Source: Brachionus manjavacas
Taxonomy: Eukaryota > Rotifera > Eurotatoria > Ploima > Brachionidae
Direction: 5' to 3'
Assembly: GCA_019054805.1 (NCBI GenBank)
Contig: JAHQIY010000011.1
Span: 2,733,001-2,797,000 of the forward strand
Length of the DNA: 64,000 nucleotides
The translations under genes were made by a program, and so were the position numbers. This document shows positions 28,479 to 39,672 of this stretch, in pieces (the stretch's first letter is position 1; each line of letters begins with the position of its first letter). The notes under the pieces were generated by a model. The model did no database searches. It was not told the origin of the DNA and was given only the letters and a program-made list of their open reading frames with translations.

Positions 28479-29740
28479 AGCCTTGAAATTTCTTGCAATC
28501 ATTGTCCAAAATTGATGAAATTTTTATTAAAATTTTTTATTGATTTAAGCCTCATAGTCAAAAAAAGTTGCAAAAATTTTTAAATAGACCGGAAAATTGA
28601 ATTTAAAATAAAATTGAAATCGCAGAATGTATTTTTAATCAGCCAAGAAAGAATGGATTTGAAGTATTAATGCTTCATCTATTAAATTTAAATCCATAAT
28701 TTTTTATTCAGTTCTGATTTTTCTCCAAAAAACTTGCATATTTCTACTATTCTATTCAGTTCCATTATTGCATATAAAATTCTAAATTTATTTATTTAAT
28801 TTAGTAAAATAATTTAGGATCTAAATAGGGATATCTGGAATGACCTTAAGTCTTCCTTTCAGACTGATAATATGAGTGAGCTATTAAAAATAAAAAAAAG
28901 GTACAGTAATTTTGTCAATTAAGCAGTTTGAACATAAAAATAGCAAGAAATAAGGCTTTGCTAAAATTTTCGTTAGACATAATTTTTTATTTTTAAAATT
29001 AAAATTAAAAAAATTAATAATTTTGCTATTATATTAGTTAATGAACAACATTTGCTTTAACTTACTGAAAAGGAAAAAATAAACATTTTTTTAATTTTTC
29101 CATTCTCAGATTGGCGAAATATTTTTTAAAATTTTTATTTTTTTTAAATAAAAATTTAATTTGTTCATTAAAAATTAAAAAATAATATTTAACTTTTTTC
29201 TTTTATTTTCATGATAATTCATGCTTTCTATTTCCACCAAATAAAGTTTTAAAAATAAGCTTTCAAATTTTTTTTTTAATTTTGAAAATTTACAAAATTT
29301 TTTTTTTAAATAATAGCTAAATTTTTATTTATTTCTCTATTTAAACAACATCGCATAGTCTTGCGTAATTTATGAAAAATAAAAATAAAAAAAAAGATTA
29401 AAAGGGTGAAAAATTTTTTATAAAACGCTTCTTTTTTTATGGGATTAATGGTCTAACGCATCAACGAATTTTTTCGCCGCATCAAAGAATCTTAAAAGCG
29501 CATCGCAAAAATTAATGACCGCATTGCCTCACTAACGCATCAAAAAAATTAAAAATTTGGGAATCTTAAAAACGCTCTAAAATCAAAATTTTAAGAACGA
29601 TTTTAAGATTCACCAATTTATTTTATTTTATTACTTTTACTATTGCATTTTGCTCTTATTTTGAATTTATTTAGTTAAAATAAATTTTAATTTTTCTTAA
29701 ATAATTGAATGTAAAAATTATTAAATTACAAATATTATTT

Positions 29741-29882
29741 ATGAAAACATCCTACTCGATGCAGTAGCCTCTGTGTCAGATCGAAGCGGTTGCTCAGAAA
29801 GGTACTTGAAAAGGAGATGAGCGCCTCCCCATTATCCACTAGAAAAGAATAGGGACAATTATTATTATTATGAAAACATCCT
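29741..29882 (+). mobile_element. Short retroposed insertion with 13-bp target-site duplication
   Basis: ATGAAAACATCCT occurs at 29741-29753 and again, perfectly, at 29870-29882. Between them lies a GC-richer insert of about 116 bp that ends in (ATT)n. This is a classic target-primed insertion: a SINE or a severely 5'-truncated LINE 3' end. The body (CTGTGTCAGATCGAAGCGG, AGATGAGCGCCTCCCC) does not match the other (ATT)n-tailed elements in the window, and I see no convincing pol III boxes. Confidence 0.75.
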
Positions 29883-32239
29883 TCATTTAAAAAAATAAAA
29901 AATTTTGCATTATAATTTTATTGAAGAAGATAATTATAAAATCCTAAAATAAAGAAATAAATAAAAATTAATAAGCATAAACAATTTTTTTTGAGAATAT
30001 TAAAATATTAAATTTAAATGCGCTGAATAAATTTGAAATGGTTTTAAAAAAAAAGTATTAGTTAAAAATTGATTTTAATAAAATAAATTTTTTTAGGAAT
30101 AAAACATTATTTGTTATTTTTCAATAAATCTTATTTACTTTAAAATATTTTATCACAAATTAACCTCTAAATCAAATGTTAGAATTATTTTTACAGTTTA
30201 GAGTGCTTTTTTTGAATACTACTTAAATTTTAATAAATACTTTTGATAAGATAAGCTGAATTAAAAGACTAAATTGAAAATTGTTTATTTAATATTGATT
30301 TATATAATTGAATAGTGTGTCGGAAAATATCGGCCTATAAATCTTATTAACAGATTATTAATTTTAATTTCACCCTAAAGCTAAATTTTCTGTTTATGTT
30401 TCTATTATTATTATTTAACCCGAAAAGAAAATAATAATTAAATAATTTCAACTTTGTTTTATTTTGTTGTTTTGTTCCAAAATTCACAATTTTATAATTA
30501 GGTGCGTTGAAAAAATATTAATAATACCTTAAGTGTTTTTTCAAGATAAATATTTTAATCAAAATTTTATCATGTGGCTGACAGGGAGCACTAAGTCTCC
30601 ATTCGAATCAGCCAAATTTATGTCTGAATTATTTTTCTGAATGAAAAATAGATATCAATAATTTGAAAAACTAAAAACTTAATAAATTACTCTGAGATGA
30701 AGACTTGACATTAGAGTAATGAACCGTGAACTGTGAGATAATTTGACTGAGATCGGTGTTGCAACTATAAAGGCAATTGAACATTTATTGGATTGGTTTT
30801 GTGCGTCTTTTTACAGTTATGTCACCAGAATTTTAATTTAATAAATGTTTTTTATTAAAATTAAAAAAGGTAAAAAATTAAATTTTTACAGCAAAAATTT
30901 TCAATCTTTTAGATCAAAAAGGAAACTAAATATTTATACATGGAAACTCGTAATTTAGACAATGATTCAAATGAGTATTTGTTAGGTTGGTGCATTTATT
31001 GCAGATCTGATCTTGGAGTTTCATCAGGTAAAACATTCAATTTATTCAACAAATTTTTGAATTCAAAATTTAAAATCAATAATTTTTTTTAAGTTGTTAT
31101 AACCTTGCCATATAATACAGAAATTTATGTAAAAAAAAGTTAAAAAAACCGTAATTTAATTTTTTTTGTTGGGCTTAAATATGATAAATTTCCTAATTTT
31201 GTTTGCAGGTCATAGTCCTTAAATTTAAGTAAAAGTCATTGCCTTAATTTTTTTTTAAAGTCAACTCACGAATTATGTTCGATAAAAAGGAAAAAAATAA
31301 AATTGAGACTTGAACTTAAAAATAAATTAAAAGCAAAAACTTGACTTAAGAATTTAAGACTTTTAACCTAAAAACAACTCTGTAAATTCCTAATTAACAC
31401 TGTAGAAGTGTTTTATTTAACCTGAATCAATCAAATAATCATAAAGAATAATATCATCATAAATAAATATTTCTATGATTCAAAGTTAAAGATTTTGGTG
31501 ACTTAAAAATTCTTAAAGGGAAGAAAGTGAAAAATCATAAAAATTTAATTTGGAAAATTTCTTAGAAAGAGATCTTAAAAATCCTCACTCCAAAATGATC
31601 CAAAAAACTTTATCAGACTAGAAAAAAATGAATAAAAAATTAATTTTGAAAAATAAAAATTAATATTTATTGAATTAAATTGGTTCAAATTGTTTCAAAT
31701 CAAACCAAACATTCTGTATGTGTTAAATGATTTAAAGATTTTGATACAAATCATAATCATCAGTTTTGTCAATGAATATTTTAAAACTTGTTTATTAATA
31801 ACATGTCTAGACAGTTTTCTGTGAAAAACTAATTAGTTAAATCGACTATTTGTTCAAAAAATCTAGTTTTAAAAAATTTTCCTTCTAGTGATCATAAAAT
31901 ATTATTTCATAACCAAAAAAAAGCAAAATAATACTGAACTGAAATAAAATTAATGCATAATTGTATCTATTGATAATAGAAAATAATATTATTTCGGGTG
32001 AAATCCTTCCCAGATCTTTTTATTTATCACTTAATATCTGTTCAAAAAGAATTTTCAAAATTTTTTGTGCAGATATTTAATAGAATTTTCAGTTTAATGC
32101 AAAAAACAGAATTTAAAATGATATAGCAGCCTCAAAAAATAAAAAAATAGTTTTGTTTTTGCAAAATTTTACTTATAAAAATATATCTTTATGATTTAGT
32201 TGAACATGATCTACAGAGTTAAAATTTTCGAAATGTAAA
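29883..32239. other. AT-rich stretch with one weak gene candidate
   Basis: Mostly featureless. The two-exon mini-ORF at 30940-31222 is listed separately. Confidence 0.4.
30940..31222 (+). other. Possible two-exon mini-gene (33 codons)
   Basis: An ATG at 30940 opens METRNLDNDSNEYLLGWCIY and CRSDLGVSS, ending at a good donor (CAG|GTAAAAC, 31028). A pyrimidine-rich tract and TTTGCAG acceptor end at 31208, and joining keeps frame to GHSP and a stop at 31222. The intron would be 181 nt. Composition is protein-like, but such a short spliced frame can arise by chance, or it may be a remnant of a larger gene. Confidence 0.2.
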
Positions 32240-32980
32240 GCGATGTAACTTGACGGAAAAAGACAGAAGAATGCTTACCAAATGTCAGACTCGAATAGGA
32301 GACGAGTCAAGAGAAAGATCTTGACGTGTTTATTTCAAGTGATTTAAAATGGGAAAAGCAGTTTTACGCAGCGGCTGCAAACGAAAATAGCGTTTTGGGT
32401 CAAATCAAGAGTTCTTTTTTATTTGAGCCTCTTTACAAGAGGCTGGTTCGCCCTAATCTTGAATATGCAGTCAGTGTTTGGTCACCCTCGTTTAAAACGA
32501 ACATAAATATTCTTGAGAGGGTTCAGAGAGGAACAACCAAATTGGTTAAATCAGTTAAAGAGAAACCTTATGAAGTAAGACTTCGAGATTTAGATCTGAT
32601 TAGCTTAGAGGAACGCCGATTAAGAGGTGACTTTATCCAAATGCATTGTGCCCAAGGTTGAGAATTGGTAAAAGCTAAAAGCTTATGCTAAAAGTTTGAC
32701 CCTAAATTTAAGAAGATCAAATGATTAAAAGTTGGTAAGGGAATTAAACAAAAGAGGACGGTATCGCTACAATTTCTTAACGAGCAGAGTTGTCGAGACA
32801 TGCAACAGGTTGTCATCAAATGCGGTTAATGCCAAGTCAGTCAATGGTTTTAAAGCATTAATAGACCGGGAAATTTTTGGAATGGCTCAAGGCAACGTCT
32901 GCAACGGCCATATTATGCGCTAGTATAGACAAATGCTTATACTGCAGTTAACTACAACTACTAATATAATAAAATAAAAT
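32240..32980 (+). pseudogene. LINE C-terminal remnant with 3' hairpin
   Basis: Two frames (32326-32661 and 32732-32923) give the C-terminal region of a CR1/jockey-like ORF2: NENSVLGQIKSSF, VRPNLEYAVSVWSP, LERVQRGTTKLVK, EERRLRGDFIQM, then NFLTSRVVETCNRLSSNAVN. A stop near 32660 breaks the frame. The 3' end carries a small stem (AGTATA/TATACT, 32922-32943) followed by ACTACAACTACTA and an AT tail. It is related to the element at 45.3-46.1 kb. RT and endonuclease are lost. Confidence 0.8.
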
Positions 32981-35833
32981 ATAACTCAAAAATTTTCATT
33001 TTTTTGACATTATTTTGATTTTTTACAAGATCTTATCAAGAATTTACATGCAAAAATTTTAAATATTAGATAAATTTACGAAAAATTACGTATTTTATTT
33101 TCTGAAAAAAGAAAGCTTGAAAAAAATGAATAATCTAAGCGAAACAATTGTAATAGAAAAGTGAGAAAAACAAGAGCCTTTTTGGTCCTTTTAGAATTTA
33201 CTGTGAAATGAGTAAATTTACAGCATTTAAAGCTATCTAAACGTTTTTAGGTTTTATAAGTAAGTTTCTAGATAATAATCTATTATGAAATGAGCCCACA
33301 CAAACTAATTTTTATTAAAATTATTATTGAAAACATTTTTTTTGTAAAGCTAAGTAATTAAATTTAAGTTAAAAGCTTCTAATAAATTAAATTTGCGTTT
33401 CGTTAGATATAAGAAAAATTAAATTGATACTTAATTTTTTAAAGTAATTTGAAAAATTTAAGTAATTTATTCCCTCAATTTTTGAACTTTATGTCAAAAA
33501 AAAATGATTTAGATCTCATTTTAAAAGTTTTTGACTTCTCTTTAAAATAAAGCATTAAACATTATCACATTATCTTGATACAAATTACAGGACAATGAGG
33601 ATTTACAGGTAAAGTTGTTCTAGTTGGCTTTTTTCTTTTAGTAAACCTTGGAACAACAAGTTTTTTTATTTTCTCAATTGTTAAAGTCTATTTAGTGTTA
33701 AATCTATTAATAGTAATTAATTAATAAACTTAAATTGTCACTAAAAATTATTTGTTTATTTTCTGTTATTATATATTTAAGAGCTAGAATTTTTTAAGAT
33801 TGAAAAAAAATCAAAAAATTAATTAAATTTAATAATAGCAAATGAATGAAATAAAATAGAACAAAATAATTTAAATAAGACTTAAAAAAAATAAATTACA
33901 ACAAGTAATAACAGGTGTTACATGTTTATTTACAAATACAAAATGGAGTTTTTATTGAAAACTTTTTCTCTAACAAGCTAGAAAAATTATATTTTTATCC
34001 TGTCTAAATCAAAAAAAAATTTCTCTCAACTATAAAAAGAGTTTATTACGTGATGTAAATTAAAAGCATGCAAAAAAAAAGCCTGCTGCTAAGTATTTTA
34101 TAAATCAGGTTCACATTTTTAAATGAATCATTCTTTTCTGACAAATTTAAAGCGGAAATTTTTGAAAACGAAGTCTTTTAACTCTACGCTTTCGTTCTCT
34201 TAACATGAAAATTTTTTTTATAAAAATCGTATTCAAATTCAGTCTGCTTAAAATTAGCCAAATTATGAAATTGAATGAAGTTGGATTGAAATTAAATGCT
34301 TGTTGAAATTTGCATGCCATCACCCAAATATTGATTGAAACATATTAACTTTATTTTGATTGTAATTTTTTCAAAATTTGAATTTAAAAAAAATCTTACC
34401 AAAAAATAAAAAATATCGAAGAAATCTAGAAACAAACATTAATTTCTTTATTTAAAGCTTCTATGACAAAAATAAAAATGAAAAAAATTTTGCTAATTTT
34501 TTTTTCAATAACATTATTTAAATTTTTTCTAAGAATAAATTGTATTAGAAACAAGAATAAATAAAGAATCAAGAACCATGGATATACAATTAGATTTAGC
34601 TATTAAAAAAAATAATTTCCTTGTTGTTCTTTTTGGTTATTTTTATTATTAAATTAAAAATTAAACAGGGTCCGGATTTTGGGATTCCGGTATGTTGTGG
34701 AATAGTGGACTATTAGTTAAGAGTAGTAAAAAGTTAAACCATCAATTAATTAGAATCTTAAATAATTAGCAAAGAGAAAAAAATTTCAAAAAGAATTTTT
34801 ACTTTTTAATGTTTTTTGTCTATATCTCCAAAAAACCACAAGTGTTTAATTCTTACTAAAACCTTGTTGTTCATTCGAATAAACATTGTTTTCAATCATT
34901 TTTACCCAAAAATAGAATAAAAATGTATTTAAATCTAATCTTATATAAATTCAATGAATTAAATTTCATCAAAAATAAGTTTACTTTTTATTGCTGTTGT
35001 CTTTTCCTCATTTCTTAAAACTTGTAATGCTGCCTTCAAGTTATCCGAAGCTTTTATCGAGATCACGATTTTTACTTGAGACTAAAGTGGTTTTTCATTC
35101 ATGGTAATCAACTACATCAGTTATCATTAATAAAGACATGGAAAAAAACAATGGTCTATAGGGACCCTAACAATCATTTTATCAGGCAAATATCATCTAA
35201 GACCTCAAAAATTATCCATACAATTTAGTGAAATATTTTGCTGAAACTTTATTTAGACAGATAATTATCTCTCATGCAAAATTTTAAATTATTTTTGTTC
35301 GAAAAAAGATTGATTTTTGCTGGTTCTTAGTAATCTTCCTTCCTAGTGGCAATTAAATTCAAAAATTCCATCTTTTTAAAGCAGGAAATAGACACAACAA
35401 AAAAACGTGGTAGTTTCTTGAATTTCAAATTTACAAAAATCAGCACTGAAATGCTTGATTTATAACAAAACTTTGTTATAGCCAAAAAATTGAATTGAAA
35501 TGACTGAATATCAAGAAAAAATTCAAAGTAAATCAAAGTAAATTTTGTAGTTTCTATTAAAAAAGGAAATTGATTCAATTTATTACAAAAACAGAATCTA
35601 ACCACTTGCAAGCGTCGCGGAAATCAATTGCGTGAAAAAAATTTGTGGGTGTTGCATAAGAGTAAAATAAGAATAACAATTTTAAAATTATTTAATATTA
35701 AAAGTTTATTTTTTAAGCTTTAAGGAGCCTTGACTCATTTGTGTTTATATTAGAACATTAAAAAGATTGTTATCTCTAAACCAAATTTTTTTATTTAAAT
35801 TTTGGGTCAATCTGGTGTTATCATTTAAAAATC
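32981..35833. other. AT-rich gene desert
   Basis: I see nothing reliable. A 94-codon minus-strand frame at 35611-35327 is rich in Phe, Lys and Ile as expected of AT-rich noise. The 8 bp before 35834 are the target-site duplication of the next element. Confidence 0.4.
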
Positions 35834-36563
35834 GGGTCTAGTCCATTAGGTGAACAAGTGTTCACCAAAAAGGTTAACAATTATGAACAAAAGTTTGATT
35901 TGTTCTCGATCTCGTTTTTTTTTTTTTAGATCTGTCTTTATTTAAATATTTTTTTTTATTTAAATAGAAAACTATTAATAACTTTTTTTATGTAACTAGA
36001 TTTCAATGCATCTAGCTACCATAGATGTCTTCCTAGTAAGACGTCTCCGCAAGCATGCTTGCCGTAGCTTATTTATTATTATTATTATTATTATTAAAAG
36101 TTGTTCACCTATTTTTTAAATTGTTCACCTAAATTTAAAAATGTTCACTTATCTTTATAATTTGCCAAAAAGACAATTTTCAACTGTTCCTTGTAAAATT
36201 TATTTTAAAATAGGAAAAAAAATTTTAGAATACAAATTTGAAGAATATGAATTACGCTTATTTTAAGGTGAGCGTGGTATAAAAAGCCATAAAAATCGGA
36301 GTCATAAGTAATAGTTTTTAATTTAACAAGACACAAGACATAAATTTCTTTATTCGAAAACTCAATATAAATTAATAATTTTTTTTTTTAAATTATACTT
36401 TTTTTTCAAATGTTCACCTAAATTTTTTAAATAAAAATTTTTTGAATTTTCATGTTCACCTATCAGGGTAAAAATAATTAGGTAAACAATTTGTTTAATT
36501 ACACCGTGAACATGAATTGTCCACCTATTTCGTGAACACTTGTTCACCTAATGGACTAGACCC
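35834..36563. mobile_element. Non-autonomous inverted-repeat DNA transposon (hAT-like by 8-bp duplication)
   Basis: Perfect 32-bp terminal inverted repeats lie at 35834-35865 and 36532-36563, starting GGGTCTAGTCCATTAGGTGA. The element is flanked by an exact 8-bp direct repeat TAAAAATC (35826-35833 and 36564-36571), the duplication length of hAT and P-type elements. Subterminal copies of TGTTCACCTA and its complement occur several times (about 36109, 36125, 36410, 36452, 36540), as expected of transposase-binding repeats. No transposase is encoded, so it would depend on an enzyme elsewhere. A LINE 3' end is nested inside. Confidence 0.85.
36005..36096 (+). mobile_element. LINE 3' end nested in the inverted-repeat transposon
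   Basis: CTAGCTACCATAGATGTCTT leads through a GC-rich stretch to CTTGCCGTAGCTTATT and an (ATT)n tail. This matches, in the opposite orientation, the 3' end of the LINE at 13.2 kb and the fragment at 19.8 kb. It must have inserted after the DNA transposon. Confidence 0.75.
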
Positions 36564-37014
36564 TAAAAATCATTATGATTTAAAATTTTAAATTTTTTCA
36601 CATTATCAAACTATTATTTTGAGAAACATTCAATTTGCTTTGAACCATTTATTCAAAAATTCATTGACTTTTTGGAAGTCTTTTGAAGATTTCTTTTTGT
36701 GAAGTGGCCAAGTTTAATGTAATTCTTATTGGTGATACCTGAAATTTCATTTTATACATAAAATTTTAAAAGTTTTGGATATTAGCTTTATATTTTTTTT
36801 TGAATTAATGCGACAAAATTTTTTGAAGGTACATTTTTTGTTAAACATCAAGGTTTTTCATTTTTAACAATTGCCTGGGACAAAAAAATACCAGAAATAT
36901 GAAAAACCTGCACATGCTAAAATAATAGTTTCTTTTAGACACTTTTATTAAAAAAAAACAAAACAAATCTAATCGATATTTTAAAACATAAATCTTTAGA
37001 TAAACATATTAAAA
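36564..37014. other. AT-rich spacer
   Basis: Starts with the right-hand 8-bp target-site duplication. Nothing else is seen. Polyadenylation of the minus-strand gene that ends at 37015 should occur here. Confidence 0.4.
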
Positions 37015-37572
37015 TCAATTTTTTAATTGGGTTGATCGATAGGAAATCAATTTAAAAGTGGTACCACATGTGCACCCATTGTTGATGTATTCATATCCAG
37101 GACTCCAATAGTAAAAACCGTCTTCTTGGCACTTGTCTCGGACCAGAACAGGAACTTCTTTCCATACTGGCATACATTTATAAAAGTTTGTTTGTAAATT
37201 TATATTGTCCGATATACCGCATGTCTCACAAGTACAAATAACACTTTTTCTGTAAAAAGGATATTTATTACGTCTAAAAATGATATTATATCTTCTTGGA
37301 CAGATTGCCTTCTGTTCTTCGCTTGTCACGTTTCCATTTTGGGTGTCACATTTAAAATCATTCCATGTCCCATCCGAATTTTCTATTTTCTCTCCATCAA
37401 AACTTACCGATTTTTTGTATTTCATTTCATGCTGATGATACCACAATGATGAACTTATTAATTCTGTGAATTTTTTGTTTAAAAAATACTCATCCGGATC
37501 GACACATCCATTCATTTGGGAAAACGACACTTTTGCTAATGCCACAAATAAAAAATATAAAATGAAGCTCAT
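37015..37572 (-). CDS. IL-17-like secreted cytokine
   Basis: 185 residues. A signal peptide (residues 1-18, SFILYFLFVALAKVSFS) is followed by a Cys-rich mature protein with ten cysteines (23, 75, 91, 113, 115, 118, 133, 148, 167, 169) and an N-glycosylation site NVT at 81. The C-terminal half follows the IL-17 cystine-knot pattern: CPRRYNIIFRRNKYP (91-105, compare CPW..D.NR.P), then CTCETC (113-118), CMPVWKEVPVLVR (133-145) and YYWSPGYEYINNGCTC (154-169, compare W.P..V.VGCTC). IL-17 proteins are secreted dimers that signal through IL-17 receptors. Length fits the family, and the coding region is intronless. The assignment rests on pattern only; the N-terminal 90 residues are not recognisable. 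Confidence 0.72.
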   Translation of the reverse strand: MSFILYFLFVALAKVSFSQMNGCVDPDEYFLNKKFTELISSSLWYHQHEMKYKKSVSFDGEKIENSDGTWNDFKCDTQNGNVTSEEQKAICPRRYNIIFRRNKYPFYRKSVICTCETCGISDNINLQTNFYKCMPVWKEVPVLVRDKCQEDGFYYWSPGYEYINNGCTCGTTFKLISYRSTQLKN

Positions 37573-38299
37573 TTTTTTGTTAAATTTTTATGCATCTTTT
37601 GGAGCTACTTAAATACTCTAAAAAAAAACCGCAGGTTTAAATTCATTGCGGTCCGATCGGCAAATTTCATGGTTCTAGGATGAGATTAATTTTGTATAAT
37701 CTGAATTTATGTTTAATAATGCGTTATTAATTTAAAGAAATTTATAAATTTTTGATTATTGATTTTTGTAATCTACGCCTCTCTACAATCAAACAGACTA
37801 GAGCAAAAGGATTTAAAATTTTCGAGTTTTCATTTCAAACATTCGTTAAAATTGTCTAGAAGAAAAATTAAATAGACATAAATTTTTTTAAATAAAATTT
37901 CCATTTGAAAAAAAATTCAAATTGAACATCATCAAGTTTTTGTTTATTTTTTATTCAATAAAAATCTCTAATTAATTTGCTCACTAAAATACTATAATAT
38001 TTGGCTATATTTAACCCTTTTAGGAATTAAAATCCTAAAATAGAAAAGATTTCGTCATATTTGACGCAACAGAACAAAATTCCAAAAATCTGCTCATGAT
38101 CAAAATTTAGTAATCATGCTCAAAAATTATTAGTTATTTTCTGATTATTCTAAACTCCCACACAGTCAAAACTTTTCAAATCAGATTGGGAATTTGCTCC
38201 CAAAAATCGCAAAAAAGTTTTGTCTTAAAAAAACTTTTGACCCTTTTTTTCTTCTTTTTGATCAAGAATCATATAAAATGGAACCAGATTGTGAAAGTC
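37573..38299. other. AT-rich spacer with the promoter side of the IL-17-like gene
   Basis: No gene seen. A small GC patch at 37630-37680 (TGCGGTCCGATCGGCAAATT) lies about 60-100 bp upstream of the start codon and could be promoter-proximal. The last 9 bp are the left duplication of the MULE element. Confidence 0.35.
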
Positions 38300-39663
38300 G
38301 GACGAGGTATAATAAAACATAAAAATAGAGAATAAAAAAAAATTAAAACATAAATCAAAAATTGTTTTTATAATTTGAATAAGAGATAAATAAAACATAA
38401 AATCGAGATTACACTATTAATATAGAGAAAAAAACATAAATTTTTGGATATTTTTTTAATTTTAGAAAACAAAACATAAAATTGTGTTTTTGGAAATTAA
38501 TCTTAAAAGCTAATGAAACATTTAATAAATAAATCCTATTAAAAATTATTTTAATAATCTCAGGATGCCTAGGCGAAAAATTGACTGGATTTTCTTAACA
38601 AAACTTAATTCAGAGGTTGAGTTAGAACATTTTGCAAATTCTAACAATTGTACTATCTGCTCAGATAACAGCGATTGTCATAAAATGGTGGTCCTTTATC
38701 CAAAGTGTAAATGTCAGAAGAATTGCATAACTCGCTATCTAGTTACTAAATGCATGGAATATCCGTCAAGTATAAGGCAATAATTGAGAATTTAATATTT
38801 CGAAATATTTTCAAGCCGAATCATATTTATCAACATCTGCTTCTTAACCATAACCATAATGGTGACCTTACACCAAAACTTACACAAATACAGAGCTATA
38901 TGAAATATAGAAGGATGCGTGATGGTGACATTAAGACTATAGAAGGTCTAAAGGAGTTTGTATCCCCTAAAATTTATAAAAATGTCGAATTGTCAAATTT
39001 AGCCGAAGACAAACCAATTTATTTTGGTAGTGAAATAAATGAAGGCGACAATTCGAGCCACTTTCATCTAGGATTAACAACAAAAAAATTACTAAATAAT
39101 GCTTTAAATATTTTAACATTTCATTTTGACTGTACCTACAAAATTGTAATTTCCTGTTGCTATTTTCGGAGGCCCCGATGTAGAAGAAATATTTATCCTA
39201 CTTCCTTTTTCATTACATCTCATGAAAAAGAAGAAGATTTTACTTTTTTTTGGAACTCACTAATTGAAATAGGTAAACATGTAAATATTAATTTTATTGA
39301 TCTAATCTAATATATATGGATTGATGCTGATCGTGCAAGTTCAAATAGTATTAAAAATGTGTTAATTAATTCGAAAATTATCATGTGCTGGTATCATTTT
39401 AAAGCTAATGTAATTTTTGTACAGGTAAAAAATAATTAGCAATTTAATTGATTTGTTTTTTTAAAGATAAATAAAAATTCGAAAAAAATTCCGAAATCAT
39501 GTGAAGATGAAATGGTGAATAATATTATTTTCTCTATTTGAAGTTTTTTTTATTAACTAAATCAATTATTAAGTTAATAAAAATTATTAAGAAATTATTT
39601 TTATATTGTGAATTCTTTTTTTATGTTTTTTTTAACTTTTTTTTGTTTTATTATACCTCATCC
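38300..39663 (+). mobile_element. MULE-like DNA transposon with terminal repeats and 9-bp duplication
   Basis: GGACGAGGTATAATAAAACA at 38300-38319 is matched, inverted, at 39644-39663 (19 of 20). The element is flanked by GTGAAAGTC (38291-38299) and ATGAAAGTC (39664-39672), an 8-of-9 direct repeat; 9 bp is the usual duplication for Mutator-like elements. Inside lies a decayed MULE-type transposase on the plus strand. AAACATAAA is repeated several times between 38314 and 38490, a likely subterminal repeat. The copy is short (1,364 bp) and probably internally deleted. Confidence 0.85.
38565..39540 (+). pseudogene. MULE-type transposase, truncated and frameshifted
   Basis: The first frame (38565-38783) has a Cys/His cluster (NCTICSDNSDCHK, KCKCQKNCITRYLVTKC) like a FLYWCH zinc finger. 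The frame changes at about 38750 and continues to 39310 with IQSYMKYRRMRDG and the transposase core: FHFDCTYKIV (first catalytic Asp), FFITSHEKEEDFTFFW, then after a stop at 39308 WIDADRASS and CWYHFKANV, matching the MULE pattern D..H, E, C..H. A 42-nt GT-AG intron (39425-39466) may join NVIFVQ to INKNSKKIPKSC and a stop at 39540. The usual C-terminal SWIM finger is absent. Not functional as it stands. Confidence 0.72.
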
Positions 39664-39672
39664 ATGAAAGTC

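Larger units (their letters stand above)
24841..29740. other. AT-rich gene desert
   Basis: No gene can be supported. Two features stand out and are listed separately: a GC-richer island at 26827-27040 and an imperfect inverted repeat at 28343-28478. The string GGTACAGAGTCAAT occurs at about 25535 and 28376, without further similarity. Confidence 0.4.

Noticed and set aside
35327-35611. 94-codon minus-strand frame
   Set aside because: Phe/Ile/Lys-rich chance frame; overlaps no repeat or gene signal.
36362-36547. 61-codon minus-strand frame
   Set aside because: Lies inside the inverted-repeat transposon and overlaps its right end; not a gene.
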